64,000 nucleotides of DNA from Acanthornis magna (GCA_036785705.1 JAWUZG010000001.1:3472001-3536000), one strand, 5' to 3'; positions 1 through 14,431 are shown, numbered from the stretch's first letter. Translations and numbers: made by a program. The notes: generated by a model from the sequence alone, not told the origin.

Positions 1-3000
1 CATCATTCCTTGGATATGTTCTAAAACATCAGGAAAACTTGATGAGATCTATAAAGAAATACTGTTCCTTGTCAGGCAAAACCCCAGCACAGTTTCCTGG
101 GGCTTCAAGCACGATAATTCCAGAGTTCTGGGTATATGGCAGTAGCAGAAAGACTTTTCCTGTAGTGTTAATGAGTGCATGGGGTAGCACTTGCAGCCCT
201 GCCTCTGTTGGGGTGCAGATCAGGGGGGATGTCATTTTATTGTCCCTGCTGTGAGAGCTGGGCACTCAGGATAAAGGCAAACAATAGTTTTTGGACTTTT
301 CAGTCAGGAGTGTGGGAAACGAGTCATTAATTCACATTTTCAGTTGTGCCGAGAAAGAGGAAAAACTAATGTTTTCTTATGATTGGAAGAATAAATTGTT
401 ATTTTATGCATTAGGAAAGAGTTGCCAACAGGGCTTTAGACTTTCTCCCAAACCAGTATCATTGCCCTTCAGATACCAAAGTGGAAACAAATGTGCTTCT
501 TAGCACGTATCTTCTCTCATTCAAGAAACCCCTAAAGAACCATGTTCTCTGCTGATAGAAATCAGCACAGCTCCAAAGTTATATCCTCTGAGATGCTGAC
601 CACAGCCTTACAAGCAGAAGCGATTCTAGGAGTAGCACCATGGCTTTTTTAACACCAGCTGAAGGCCAGTGGAGAGCGGGGAAGGTGCAGGAAATGATTT
701 GGGGAAGCAGCTCACGTTTATCTCCGTGCCACCTGGGGCAGCTCTCCATGCAAACCAGGGCTTTTGCATAAAAAATAAACCTTAGGTCCTCCTGCTGATC
801 TACCAAGCACTCAGAAGCAACCAAAGCCAAACCTGTGCTGCATTCAAACAACCTGCTTAGGATCCATCCTTCCCCAGCCCCGTGACAGAGCTCTGCCCCA
901 AGCACCTGGCTGGCTCTGGCATCATCTCCTCCATGGATGCTGGTGCCTGGCTGGTGGTGTTTGGTGCCAGGGCAGGGTCAGGGGCATGCTGGGACCATAG
1001 CTGTTGGCTCATGCTTTCAATTTATCTATGTAAACTTGGGGAAAAAACCAAAAATCCGTTTTTATTTTATATGTGCAATGCCACCTGCCTGGTAGAAAAA
1101 AAGCCCTTGGTCCCTGAATTTCCTCCTCCTATTATGTGATGATCAAAAAGGTAATGTTTTTACCCCAAGACATTTCCAGGGGACAACAGGAGCGTGCAGC
1201 CAGTTCATATAAAGTAATCCTGGTTGGAGAGGTCTGCTTCATCTCAGTTGCAAAATTAGGATGATGTTTGTTGTAGCTTTTGCAGCAAAGGAGGCCTGGA
1301 GGCAGAATTCTGAGGAAACTGCTGAATGAGGAATGTTTATGGGAGCATCACTCCCGCAGGGAGGGCAGGGTGAAGCAAAGCAAGTCCTTGATTTCTCAGT
1401 TCAGCACAGGGCACATCAGAGGCACAAACAGGCTGTGTGAGAGCCTTTTGCTGTAGTTAATGTTAGTTTAGCATCAATAAGTAGCAGGGTGGCAGAGCAC
1501 CCCTAGCAAGGTCCCACTGCCGAGCCATTAAGCAGCGAAGATGCTTCTTTGGCTGTAAATTCATTTTACCAAGGCTGGAAATAGCCCAACCAAAGAAACT
1601 TATAATGATGAATAAGTGCATTGCTAGAAAAGGGGGAAAATGGGTAGAAAAAGCCCCTAAATACAGAGTGCTTTCTGCTCCTGACATGCTAAGCAGCAGG
1701 ACTGGGAAGGTGTGAAAGCCCTTTGGGTGCCCACACAGCCCCACTTCACCAGGACTGAGCAGCCAAGGATGGAAGAAATTCTGAATTCTATCCTAAGAAT
1801 TGTATTTTCTTATTAAATTTTAATTTCCAAATGTCCCTTGTTCCTGTACAGTAGCTAAAAGGTGGTACCAATTATGAATATCTCTATAATTTCTCTTTAT
1901 TTAGGTCCTTGCACTTCTACAGTTTCCAACACGCCCAACTGGGAATAGCTGTATTTTGAATTCCCCACTGGAATTTCACCAGGATCATGCTGAGCTGGCT
2001 TCAAACTGACATTGGAGAGGGGAAGATGATGGTCATGTACCACCTTCAGACCTGTTGGTCGCTGCTTGGCACTTGGAATGCCGAAGTCAGGAACCATCAG
2101 GCACAGCTGGATAAAATCAGGATATGAAGTTGCCTGGTATTAAATTGTCTCAGCCACCGGTCTCCACCATATATACCATATATCCCATAAGGAGAAGCAG
2201 TCCCAAACTGATACCCACAAGATCTACCCCTGCACCAGCACTTCATGAACCTGCTGCCCCCAAACCACTCCTTGGGTTTTTTTAATAAAAATTGTTTCCT
2301 AGCAGGAAAATATTCCCACTGTTAATATACAAGCATGCCCACGTGGCTATCAGCTTGGTTCCTCCAAATTAATCCAGACTTCTCTTAAGGAGGGAGAAGG
2401 CAAGGAGAACTTATTGTTTTTCTTATGACAGCATAGAGGCAGATGAGGGAGGAATATTAAGAGGAGTAAGGAAAAGATAGGGAAGAAGTGAAAACAGCCC
2501 TTTTTCCCCCTCACATGGTATATACTCTGAAGGCAACCATTCTCTGGCAAACAGGAACCTTTTTTGTGTCTGGGAGGTGATTTTTAAGGAGAGCAAGGCA
2601 CTGTGTGTGTTAGTGCAGGGAGTCCTCCTGGAAGAAGAAGTGACACAGCTGGGGGATGGGAAGCAGCGGCAGGGCAGATGGGGCTGTTGTGCTGGGAGGT
2701 AACAGGAAAAATAAATGAGCCTGTGTTGGTTCAAACACATCACAGATGTGGCTGTTCCAGGCTTGCTGGTGCAGTGGGTTCCTGGAACAGAGCTGTTTGT
2801 CTGAACAGCTGTCCTGTGTGCTCAGGCCCTGACAAACAGAGTCACACAGGGTACAAGAAAACCCCTGCCAGCATGCTATCATAAGATATGTGGCATCATC
2901 AAGCTGCATCCCTCTCCAGAAGAATGGCAGGCATTTCTGGAACAGCCCTTTATACAAACTAAAGGAGCTCATGTTGAAATATACCCCCACCTGCTCTAAA

Positions 3001-6000
3001 CTTCATTTTCCCCATTTGATACATAAATGAACAGTCAAACAAGCTGGGTCAAACAGACACTGATGTTAACAGCCAAGGCTTTTAAGGAAGAGCTAGCACC
3101 ATGTATTAGCACAGGATCTGGCTTAGATGCATTTTGGTTTTTTCAGGCCTTCATCCACAGCATGAATCCCCAGTTGTTCCACTCAGACAGGGAGCAATGG
3201 TCATATCTGCACAGCAGGTACACCCAAAACTAAGGCTGAATATGAACAGTGCACGCAAAATCTCCAAGAAGTCTGAAATCTGAATCTTTCCGGACAGTCC
3301 CTGGAATGCTTGGTGATGTTCGTCTGTTTTCCCAAGTTAGCAGAAGGGTGGAAGCAGCTGTACAAAGGGAGGATGAGCTCACCCTGATTTCAAGGCTTTT
3401 CTCACACTGGGGAAGTCATCTGCCCATAGATCCGTGATTATCTGTGTTCAGGTATCTCTGTCAGATACAGACCCTTCTGTCACCTCCTTAGCATCTGACC
3501 CTGGCCCAGCATTCTTAGTTAAGGCTAATTAAGACTGTGAAAACCAGTTGTACGACATTCCTCTGATGCACACAATCCAGCTGGATGAGGCAGGATAAAG
3601 CTTCCAAGGGTCTGCAGTCTGGGCTATCATTAGTCTTGAAATAAACAGGCTTTGAACATGACAGCTTACATAGGAGATACTCTGGGGGACACTATCACTT
3701 TTCTCTATGATTTTTTAAAACATAGGAGTAGCTGAAAACAGTAGCTGACAACAGTAGCTGACAACTGGATTATTAACATCTAAAACTCAACCTGCTCATT
3801 GACTTCTGAGGATGGAAATTACTCAAACCCAACCATGGCTGCAAATGACACCAAAGCTAAGGGGCCCTGATGTTTCAGGAAATTGGACAGGTGATGTTCA
3901 CACTTCAGTTCTCCTAGAGAATATCCACCAAGATCCATTTCATAAGGGAAACTTTTGCTTAAGTATTTGAAGTCTTACCATGAAGATGGAACCAGGACAG
4001 AACTTGCTCTGCAGCAGCCAAGCTCTAAAGTGTGTTTAAACAGGGACAAAACACAGGCCACACAGGACAGAGAGCTTTTAGTTAAAGGGATTGAATTTAC
4101 ATGGAAAAGTTCAGAGAGAAAGATGGTGGTGCACAAAGTAAAACCTCACACTAGCTGGTGTTTTCCTGCCTGCAGAGCCCAGATTAGATCTTATCTGACC
4201 ACATGAGCACTGGAAATACATAGATACGATAAAACACAGCTCAGTCCCACTCAAATCATGACCCATGGGAAAAAAGAGTGGCCAGATTCCTGTCTGGTGG
4301 GATGGTGATCAGCATCTGTGCTGGGAGATGCAATGTGTGGAGAAAAGCCAGAAACCATGACTCAATTTGGGATTTGGGAGAGGAGGGTGTGAGGGTGCAG
4401 TCAGATGGTGTCCTCATGACCATAGTGAGGTGGTGAGAATACATATTGAATGCTTTGTCTGAGAGATACTTTTTGAGCAATGGCACCCTGGGTATTGTAG
4501 GGAGCTGGCAGGAGGTTGCTCCTGCCCAGTGATTCCTGGCTCTTTCCAGAGTTGCTTTGGTGCTCACTTTCCATGAGATCTGGCTCACCTCTCCTGCACA
4601 GAGCCAGGCCCCAACTGTGGAGCCTCACAGGCACATCACAGAAACCATGGAGAGATGTTGGCCACCACTGTTTAATTAATCTCTTTGATTAATTACAAGC
4701 TATCATCAAAACTGAGTGAGATGGACGAGCAGCTGGTGAGAGTTATAACATTCACACCAGGCTTTTGTTTTAGTTGGAGACATGGACAAAATGACACAGG
4801 GACTGAAGTTTAGGTGTCCATGAAGGGTTGTGTTAAGGCCCATGAGCCTCAGCGAGACTAAACCAGATTAAAACATGCCAGTGACACAGATGATGAGGCC
4901 ACCACAGTTTCCCCCCCAGTAATGAGGAGGAGGATGATGCTAATCAAAGAGCATGCAGCGAGGAAAAATCAAGACAACAGACTTGTTGGCAAACAGGACA
5001 GAGACCATCATATTCCAGCAGAAATTACTACAAAATTGATGTGAGGAGCCTCTTTGAGCTGCTGGGGTTTGATGTGCCTGTAGAGCAGTGTTCACTGCTC
5101 ATAGCCCTGTGCAAATGTGGGAGATGAGGGAAGGCAGGCAGACAAGAGCCTGGGAAAGCATCATTCAGCCCATAGCTGACTTGAGAAGGAGTTTGCCAGC
5201 TTGATGGTGGGGGGAAAAGTGGGCATTGCTAAATGAAAGGAGCAGAGCTGGATAAAGCATTCTGGCTTTCCTTCACTTACTATGCCCATGCAAATTTAAT
5301 TAAGGGCGAGTGCCTAAAATATGCCATTCAATTAAATGAGTTTTTGAAGAGCACAAAGTGAACTCCAGTTCCATCAGAGAAAGATACTTGCATTGTGGCA
5401 CAAGGCTTGGAGACACAGGTTTGATTAAACACCTTGTAACAACCTTTGTGGGGCTGTAGCTTTCACAGTAATTAGGTGAAAGCACATTTTTCCAGCTGAG
5501 TTATAGAACTCTGAAAAATGAGGTTCACCTTTCTACTAAAATCCTTTCCCTCATCATCAAACTATCTATAACTGACCCTCTGGAGATCCTTTCACAGTCT
5601 GCTCACATCCCAGCAGGCATGAATTTGGGCAGTTGGAAGAATCTCACCAGCTGACACTGGCCCTGGCATCCTCAAAGTCAGGAATTCCAGTAAAACTTTC
5701 CAAAAAACGTCTGATTTTGCTAAACACAGGCAACTTCTGTTTTCAAATCTGGCAGTGAATGAGGCTTCTGGCTACAATTGTAAAATTGGATCTCTTCTTT
5801 ACTTGGCAGCTGGTCTGGTAATTACGTTGTGTAAATGGAGTATGGCTTGAAAAGAGTGGAGGGCACTGATTTAGCCCTTGAGCTGCCTTGTCTCAGCTCC
5901 ATCACTGGTTTGCTGATGGGGACTGTGCACAGCAAGATAGTGATTAAGCCTAGATCCAAAAGTTCATCCCAGGCTTACAGCTACCCCATGAGTAATGCCT

Positions 6001-8054
6001 GGTCCTGTGAACAGGATTGTCACCTGCGTTAGCTGTCCTCTGTCAACCCAGCTGGCAGGTTTGAATTCAGATATTTACTCTCCATGGAGGAAGAGCTGCC
6101 TGGGGCAGTCCTGATGTCCCTGCTCTGGAGGAATGAAGCTCTCATGCTTTTTCTGAAGCACCCACTGAATTTGGGGTTTGTCTGTCAGCGAGCACTAGGA
6201 TGTGACCTAAACCCACAGCAAAATAATGTTTTATTTCAGACATTCAGATTTGAACAAGCTCATGCTTATATGAAACTCTACTTTTCCCTTCCAAGCCAGT
6301 GGGTCCTATTTCTCACGTAGGTCCTCTTCACCCATTAGCTTTTTTTCCCAACCTCTGCATGAGTTTTTTAATTGGTCCCACCCTGGATTTGGGAGTCTCC
6401 AGCTTCCCATGGCCTGCTGAGTTTCACCCAGCCATTTTAGGGCTGGAAGAGGACAGGATATATGCAGAAACATTTCTGTTGCATTTGCATTGTTGTCCCT
6501 GCAATGTAACCCTGTTGCAGCCCTAAATAACATATTGGGATGGGGAATCTGCTCATTAATAAATACTAAAGCACCTCTTTTGTGTTGATTTGGGCAACAG
6601 GACTCTGGTTTTTGTCCCAGGTGCCCATCATTGGCTGTTGGCACTGTGCTGCTCCTTGCGTGTGAGTGTCAGCCTGGACTTAATGTGGTGACTAAAGTTA
6701 ATTAGCAAAGCTCCTTCTCCTGTCGTTATTCAGCAATGTTAATGTCTGTGAAAGGAAAAGAACAAAATGAGCCAAGTTCATTTCAATCCTGTGAGAAACC
6801 CGGAAAAATAGCAATGTTCACCAAATGGGAAAAAGAGAAAATGAGGAGATTAAAAAAAAATTAATTTCCAGCTTCTAAGAGGACCTTACCAATAACAATA
6901 TAAAAGATAGCTGAGTGTTCTGTTTAAATGAAAAAAGTGATTACTTCGCAGGCAAGTGAATGGTTTCCCATATCTTCTTCCCCTGCCTCTGTCATTTAAT
7001 TTTTTTCCTCCCCTCTTATTATTTGACTCCGTTGGTGTGGTGAGATGGTGCTGAAGGCTATCAACATTTCTCCTTGGTGCAAGTGGAGGTGACATCCAGA
7101 ATAAGTCACCCCCTTTGGAGGGGATGAGTCTGGCCTGTGACCCCTGGAAGTGAGTTGTGTTGCTGCAACACTCACATGGCTCAGATAAACACACCAAGCT
7201 CAGAAAGATGAGAGCTCACAGTACATGTGCAGCCTTAACAGTGAAATCACATGAAGCTAAGGAGGTGTGGTACATCCTCAGGGCCAACATGGACCCAGTG
7301 CAAGCATGGGACAGGCTGCAGAGGGAAGAGAGGCTCTTTCATGGCTCCACTCAGCATAACTGTGACTGCTGAGCGCTTCACAGACAGTAGTATCTGGCCT
7401 CGAAATACTATTTTGAGGTTCCCAAGCCAAGTTCCCTGATGAATAATCCATTGGACATAGGAGCAGTGCAGTGGGCAGCTAAACCAGCCAAGCCCCACAC
7501 CCTACACTCTTGTGTCCTCTTCTGCACTTGCATCCTCTCCAGGCTCCCTGATGTCCAAACAAAGAAACATGTCTTTCCAGGGAGGAATAACTGTATCTTT
7601 TCTCTCTACTCTGACTTTTCATTTTCCATAGACTCCTCTTTTTGGGCTGGTCTGTGATGGAAATGGGTATGAAAGTCAAATTTTGTTGGGGGTGGAGAAG
7701 ACCAACAGGCACATGCATAGAGGTGGTGCAGGGAGAGGTGTGATCAGATAATCCTCCCTTCCTGAGGGTATGGACCATTAACCCCACTTGTAGAAGACAT
7801 TCAGGTTGTAAAGTCAAACTCTCAGGGGCCAGGAAACGTCAGAATTAACAGCCTGCACAGCCACAGTTTGAGCCTTTGTGCACATCAAATGTGATGCATC
7901 CTTTAATTATCTGATCACCTATCATTTGGGGTTGTTTCAATCTGGCGAATTGCTCCAGGCCACATTAACACACGCTGTTCAAACCGCATGCTGCATTCAA
8001 CATTAATTTCCTCACAAGCGCCTCTGTAAAGCCTCGGCGTCTGATCAATATTAA
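1..8054. other. Upstream intergenic DNA, no gene recognised
   Basis: No open frame here exceeds about 126 codons, and none resembles a known protein. I see no paired splice sites with conserved coding sequence. Apart from the 13-bp tandem repeat at 3,727-3,765, no repeat stands out. A distal part of a neighbouring gene or a lncRNA cannot be excluded from sequence alone. Confidence 0.6.
3727..3765. repeat. 13-bp tandem repeat, three copies
   Basis: The unit AGTAGCTGACAAC occurs at 3,740-3,752 and 3,753-3,765, preceded by a copy with one mismatch (AAAAC ending) at 3,727-3,739. It is a small local duplication. Confidence 0.9.
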
Positions 8055-8215
8055 TGCGTTTATCTGCACAGCGCTCCTGCGATATCACCAGCTGGGGAAC
8101 TGAGCCACAGAGAGATTAAGGCCAAAATGATCAAACACGCTTGCTAATTTTGGGTGCTCGATTTGCGGCACCGGGGATCTGATCTTCCAGAGCACTCAGC
8201 ATCTCACTGCACTTG
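8055..8215 (-). repeat. Ancient MIR-like amniote SINE module
   Basis: The stretch reading GGGGAACTGAGCCACAGAGA around 8,093-8,114 resembles the reverse complement of the MIR core (the 'cctcagtttcccc' side). The following AATTTTGGGTGCTCGATTTG and CTGATCTTCCAGAGCACTCAGC segments resemble another amniote repeat tail I know from reptile and bird genomes. The copy is heavily decayed. Family assignment is from memory and would need a repeat-library search. Confidence 0.5.
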
Positions 8216-8438
8216 GTTTGCCTGAAGCACAACTCATGCTGGCTTGTTCCTGTCTCCCAGGGCAGATCCATCCTGAGTGCCCTGTGTGGGGCAGCAGGAA
8301 CAGGAAGGAGAACCTTTTTGGGCAGCTCATTTGCCATGCAGATGAATTTCCTGTGCTGAACTGTTCAGAGCAAGGGAGAAATCCTGGGGAGAAAAAACTC
8401 CAACCAAATGAAAGCCAAGTAAACTTGTATTGGCCATC

Positions 8439-9038
8439 GGTGTGCCCAGGTGGCCAAGGAGGCCAAGGGTATCCTGGCCTGTATCAGCAATAGGGTGGCC
8501 AGCAGGACCAGAGCAGTGACTGTCCCCCCATACTTGGTACTGGTGAGGCCACGCCTCAAATCCTGGAGTCAGTTTTGGGCTCAGCACTACAAGAAGGACA
8601 TGGAGTTGCTGTAGCATGTCCAGACAAAGGAGCTGGGGAAGCGTATGGAGCACAAATCTGATGAGCAGCAGCTGAGGGAGCTGGGAGGGGGTTCAGCCTG
8701 GAGAAAAGAAGGCTCAGGGGTGACCTTGTCATTCTCTACAACTCTCTGACAGGAGAGTGCAGCCAGGTGGGGTTAGGCTCCTCACCCAACTAACAGTGAC
8801 AGGACAAAAGGAAATGGCCTCAAGCTGTGCCAGGGGAGGTTTAGACCGGATATTAGAAAAAAATTTTACTCTAGAAGGGTTGTAAAGCACTCGAACATGG
8901 AAGTGGCTGAGTCACTAGCCCCGGAGGTATTTAAAAGAAGTGTAGATGTGGCATTTGGAGCCATTGTTTAGTGGTGGCCCTGGGAGCACGGAACTCAATG
9001 ATCCTAAAGTTATTTTCCAATCTAAATGATTCTACAGC
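8439..9038 (+). mobile_element. CR1 LINE, 5'-truncated copy (ORF2 end plus 3' UTR)
   Basis: About 600 bases match the well-known 3' portion of avian CR1. Landmarks in order are GGTGAGGCCACGCCTCAAAT (around 8,543), AAGGAGCTGGGGAAGCGTATGGAGC, GGAGCTGGGAGGGGGTTCAGCCTGGAGAAAAGAAGGCTC (around 8,680-8,713), a GACAGGACAAAAGGAAATGG block near 8,800, AGGTATTTAAAAGAAGTGTAGATGTGGC near 8,930, and the terminal AATGATTCTACAG near 9,024-9,036. CR1 copies are typically 5'-truncated and end in ATTCTRTG octamers instead of poly(A). Stops and indels show it is inactive. Confidence 0.93.
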
Positions 9039-12000
9039 GTCAACTTGGAAGTCTTTCGGAACCTTGGGTTTTTTATGTTTTGCAGCTTTTCAGTCCTTAC
9101 CTCATCACGCAATATTCTTTCAATATAAATTTTGGAGATGTAATGTTCCAACTCAGTATTCCCCTCAAAAATCAAGTGTGCAAAGCCAACTGTGCCAAAC
9201 TAACTGGAGAAAGATCCAGTTCTCACTTTTACCAGTACTTGTCTCATTGGTGAAGCACAGCCCATTAGATCCCAAGCAAGACCAGCTCCACAGCCTAGGG
9301 ACTGAGAGAGGAGGTGTGTGAGCAGGGTTTGTGTTGTCACGCAGCTCTCTAAGGTTATGAAATGTCTGGCCAGTGATTTCACGCTGGGTGCTTGGCCCCA
9401 GGGAAACACCAAGATTTGGGATTCTAGAGCTCAACACCAGGAACTGAGTGAGGTGTGTAGTTTTGCTCTTTGTAACTTTTGTCCCTGGGAACATCTCCTG
9501 TCCCTCCGCCCTCTGTCCTGCCCATCTCTCATTTATCCCCTGATCCCTGCCTGACTCCTGCCAGTTCTCCCATTGCCCACATCCATCTACACCATCTTGT
9601 TACTCCTCTCTCTTTAGCGCTGATAGGGCTTTTTCCTCCCACTACACTTTTATATGACCGTGATTTACAACCCTGAGTTTAAAGATTTATTGCAATGCAC
9701 ACATGGCACAGCAGACTCTAAGTGATGTGTTTAGGCTGGTTATTATTCTCTTATATAGCAATTTTTCCAAAGTGGAAAATGCAGTCTCATGTTGTCAAAA
9801 CTTTTGTCCTCTAACTTCTGAGGTAGATTCTGATGAGAATAAAATCAGGGAAGAGAAGGGAACTTAGAGAGGTTGGCTGGCATCTATAAACCTCACAAGT
9901 AATATAAGCACATGGGAGCTTAACCAAGCACCAGATGGTCTTCAGGCAATTAATCGCAGGTTGAGGATTCACGTCTACATCAGTTCTTGCTCATTCCTCT
10001 TTACAGACATGGTTAAAAACCTGACAGCAATTTAAACTCCCTCCTCCCTCTGAGAAAAGCAGCAATGGCAGCAACCATATATCACCTCGTCTCCCTTGCT
10101 TTTGCTCGTTTTAGGACAGTGTTTTAGCTCTCTGAGCAAGGGCCTTAAGTCATCTTAGAGAGCTTAAACTGATCTAAGGCTTTAATGTGCTTAAAGGTGG
10201 TGGAAGGACATTGATTATATTTAACCCTAAAAACCCACAAACCACCATGTACCTAAGACAGGCAGAAGTCTCTCGTTTGGCGTGGATTCTTGTTCCTTTC
10301 TTCACATGCATCCTCTTGATGTATAGACCAAGTCAAAGTTCCCTAAAATCACTGAGAAGTCTTAAATTAGCTCAAAGGAGCATTGCTGTTGGCATCAGCA
10401 GCAGCAGGTTCAGCCTTCTGTTGTAGACATTCTTAGAGCCAAGTTTATAATTTTCTGTATTGAATTTGTGGTGTCAAAGCTAATCTGGAAAACATTAAAA
10501 CCCAACCATAAGCACTAGTTTCACCTGTGGTGAAAATCCAAAACCTGTGGTTCACCATCAAACTAAAGGTTCCCCTTTCCGACTAAAGATTTTAAAAGAT
10601 ACTATCCAATTAAAGAAATAGCAGCGAGCCTTTTAAAAAAAATAATTTTCTCATTTAAATAAACAGTTGAAATTGCCATTTAAGAGCAGCAATTTTGTCT
10701 CTCTCTTTCATGCAAGCAAATCTTAATTTAATTTTCTCATGACTCAGCAAAATACCCAAGAGGATTTCCTCCAGATTTTCAAATGGGGCACAGGCTGGAG
10801 CTTCAACATTCCTACCATTGGAAATGCCAAGAAACACTGTGAACACGTGGAAAACAAAGCCTGTTTGGATGGAATTATTACCATGCTAGTCAGACCCGGC
10901 AGCTCAAAAAATTAAGACCTGTGCTGCCAAATTTGAAGATGCCTTGCCCCAGAATTTTATTTCATCTCAGGCTTGCCCCAGAGGCTATGAAGCATCCAAG
11001 ATGTCATTTTGTTTTGAGTTTCTTGCCACGGTCTACACTCATATATGACAGCGTTGTTATCACTGCCCGCAGGAGCAGACCAGCACTAAATAATCCAGCT
11101 CTTTCTATGTGTGCGTGACGCCAATAATCCACCTTCTCACTGAGGTTGGCCCAAATTTTTTCTGTCATGAGCACAGAACCCACTATCTGAGGTTGCTATG
11201 TGGTAGTGAAGGCAGCAGAGAACAGCTGCGGCCTTGAGTGCTGTTTACACCGATGCTGCTCCGGAGCTTGAACGCGAGGTTTTAACCCTAAACGTGGCCT
11301 TGGATGTGTGGGTGCTCATCTCCTGGGCTTGGACCTCAGCAGCTGAGCCACAGCCACGTTTCTGATGTTCTTGCAGAAAAGCATCAATAGTGCTGATTTG
11401 TAATTGGAAAGGAAGATTATATTGTATGACTCAGAAACGACGCCGGGAAAGAGGTCTGATATTGCAGTATTCAAGCACAGGAAAATCAGATTGTCAGTGG
11501 AAAAGCTTGAAAAACAGACATGACTCCTTTATTTGCACTCATGACAATGCCCATATTAAGGGTCAGCAGTGAACACGGCCAAGTACAGCTGTACCATACG
11601 TGACCAGCCCCAACATCAATTGGCAGGACCCAAGAGGTAAAAATACACTTTCAAATACTACTCAAAAAATCCTATCACTATCCTGAAATAAAATACCTCA
11701 TATAGAAGTCGATTTTCAATTTCTCCCCTAAATTTACAGTATTTACGTAGCAGGCTTTAAAAAAGAATTGGAACTTGTCCATCTGCAGTGTAAAGGTTTG
11801 GTGTTTTGCTGCATGGAGTGGTTGGGTGCACGTGCAGCACGCGTAGCTCTTTCAAACCCACGTCAGCCACGCCTGCTCATTAACCATTTTCTGATACAAC
11901 CCTTGGCAGAACCACAGAGCATCCCCAGGTAATGAGAGATGACCTCTGTGCAGCCACTGAAAGGGCTTGAATTGATGTTTTATTGTCATTCTTAATGCTG

Positions 12001-13914
12001 GCATTTCTGTGCATTTCATTTTGCCGCTCTGTTACTGTTCTTGTAATCTGGTTGTGTGTAATTAAACATTGAATGCAGAGCCCCGCAGCTGCAGCACGCC
12101 CTGCTATTCGCAGCCACTCCAGAGAGAACTTTTCACGTAAGATTTTAATTTTTTAGAAATACCTGTTCTTCAAATAGCTACAATAGCTCTGCAGGAGCCT
12201 GTCAATCAAGCAAGATTACAGACTCTCCCTAAATTCAGCCTGACGTGACAGACTGTAATGACTTTGAAGGGGCTTTTACGGTCTATTGTGCCAGTGGTCC
12301 CTGCCTAATAGAAGCATCTCCTACACTTCTCATTAAAACTGTAATGGCTCCAGAGACTTCTATATTACCAGTTACTTCAAATGTGTTACTTCATCACAAA
12401 AAACCAAAAAAACCCCACATTCATGTGATACTAAAGGTGTAGGTTAAATAAGGAAAACAGAACTTAGATTTTATGCAATTTTGATGCTGAGAAATTGTGG
12501 CATTGCCAAGGATTTGAACAATTTTAAGTAAAATTTTTGGTCACTGAAAGCAGAAATGAAGAAGTGGACCATGCTGCCTGTGTAGTGAGGTTTTAACATG
12601 ATGCTGTAGGGACCAGTGTGGTGTCATAAATAATAGTGCTGGATGGTTTTGGGATGCCATAGCTCCAAGGTAAGTTACAGTTCTCGTCTTCTGGATGGAT
12701 GAAGCTCTTTGGCCTCCACCATGCTGGAGGTCAGGGCAGACCATCACAGTTGCCCTTCTGGCCTCCCACTCTCTCAGTCTTCTCCTGAAGACAGGAGGTT
12801 ATGTCCTGTAGCCCGATTCAGTAACCCCAAATCACAGCGTGGCATTTCTAATATCAAGTGATTTACATGTGAAAAAGAGAGAAAATGTCACAGTGGTGGT
12901 GTTTGAAGGGCAACTTGGATTTGATACTCAGCTGCATTTTTTTCAGGTCAGTCGCATCTCTGATTTCCCAGGTGAGGCAGAGGCATTGTGAGGCTGCCTG
13001 GGGACTCCTGGTGACACTACCACGGAACAGGCTGTAAGGATCATGCAATAAAGAAACTCCTGAGGGTAGTGAGAAGACAGGAGTAAATCAGGAGCAGAAG
13101 GAAACCTGTTCCAAAGTTCATGCTGTGACAGCACACAAGCCTCCATCGCAGGGAATCCCAAGCTCTTTGGGCTGTCCAGGAGGCTGGACAGCCACCAAAG
13201 CATCAGAGGGGTGCAGTGATAAACCACAGGAGCTGGCACACGCAAAGCCGAGTGCCTCTGCCCAGCAGAGGGTAGCATTGACCAAACACCCCAACCTGCA
13301 CTCCAGGTTTACGCTTTCACCCCTCCTGTGAATGCCCACCTCTGCCACAGCCCCTTTGAGATGAGAGGCACGGCTTAGCCCAGACCCAGGGAAAGCCTCA
13401 CAGGCTGACACCTTATAAATGCTGCTGAAAAATTATAAGAAATCTGGAAAATCAGCTTCCAAAGTAGAATTTTAAGGAGTCTGTTAAAAGACACAATACA
13501 CGTTAAACAGTAAGATGCATACAGTCACATTCGTTTTAAAGTAAATGTTATTTAGCTCCTTGTATTTGGATTTATTTCCAGGTCCTGATTTGATGATCAG
13601 GTTTGGAGCTGATCAGGTTTGGGGCTGCCTCTGAGGCATCAGAGTGCCTGCATCACCGACAGGAAAGCCTCTGATTTAGTCACCTAACTTGGGTCCCTCA
13701 AAAGAGCAGCACTTTTTAAGTGCCTTATGTATTCCAAAACTGAAGCCCAAAGATCTTAACTATAAACATGCCTCAGTTAGTGTAGACTATCATTTTCTCC
13801 GATGTTTGGCGAATCCTGCCTGTCACCCCGCATCAGAGCTCAGTCCATGCCCGATGTGACGACGCTAGAGGTCTCAGTGTCGCTGAGAAAAAGCTGCTTT
13901 TAGCAATAATCTCA
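9039..13914. other. Upstream intergenic DNA, no gene recognised
   Basis: No coding sequence is recognised. The interval includes an AT/TAAT-rich block at 11,960-12,440 noted as a possible conserved enhancer, a 16-bp direct duplication at 13,595-13,626, and the approach to the CpG island. No clear interspersed repeat was identified. Confidence 0.55.
13595..13626. repeat. 16-bp tandem duplication
   Basis: GATCAGGTTTGGAGCT at 13,595-13,610 is followed immediately by GATCAGGTTTGGGGCT at 13,611-13,626, one mismatch in 16. Confidence 0.9.
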
Positions 13915-14248
13915 GCCACGCGTGTGTGTGACAGTGCGAGAGGCCGATGCCGTGCCCGGCTCGGACGGCGGTGCCGGCGGGGTGGGCGCGGTGCCAGGGC
14001 TGGACCCCCGGCCGGGGATGCGCGGTGCCCATCACCAGCTCTGGGCTGCGTGACCCTTCTTGGGGTGCGCCTTGCTACGAGGGCTGTGCTGGGTAAGGGT
14101 GGTCCTTGCCGAGGGATGACTTTTTGCATCCCAAGACTTGTGTGTGCGTGTGCGAGACAAGGTGGGCACGGCCGCCCCCGCGCACCGCGGCGCATCCCTG
14201 CGCATCCCAGCGCAGAGCCTGTCCGGGCAGCACGGCCGCTTGTGGTGC

Positions 14249-14340
14249 GCCTTTTTAATTTTCCTTTTTTTATTTTTTTTTTTTTTTTCCCTCGGCTTTC
14301 CTTTTTTATTTTTTTTTTTCCTCGCTGCTTTCCCTCCCCT
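14249..14340. repeat. T/C-rich pyrimidine tract in the CAMK1D promoter
   Basis: About 90 bases are almost entirely T and C on the + strand, with two long T-runs (around 14,267-14,288 and 14,303-14,320) broken by short CCCTCGG and CCTCGC segments. It marks the upstream side of the GC-rich promoter core and could exclude nucleosomes. It has no coding value. Confidence 0.8.
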
Positions 14341-14431
14341 CCTGTTTGACGTGCGTGGTTTTGGTGCAATGCGAATTATCTTCATTCAGTCAGGAGGGGC
14401 AGCGCCAGGCAGCAGAGCAGCGGCGGGGCTG

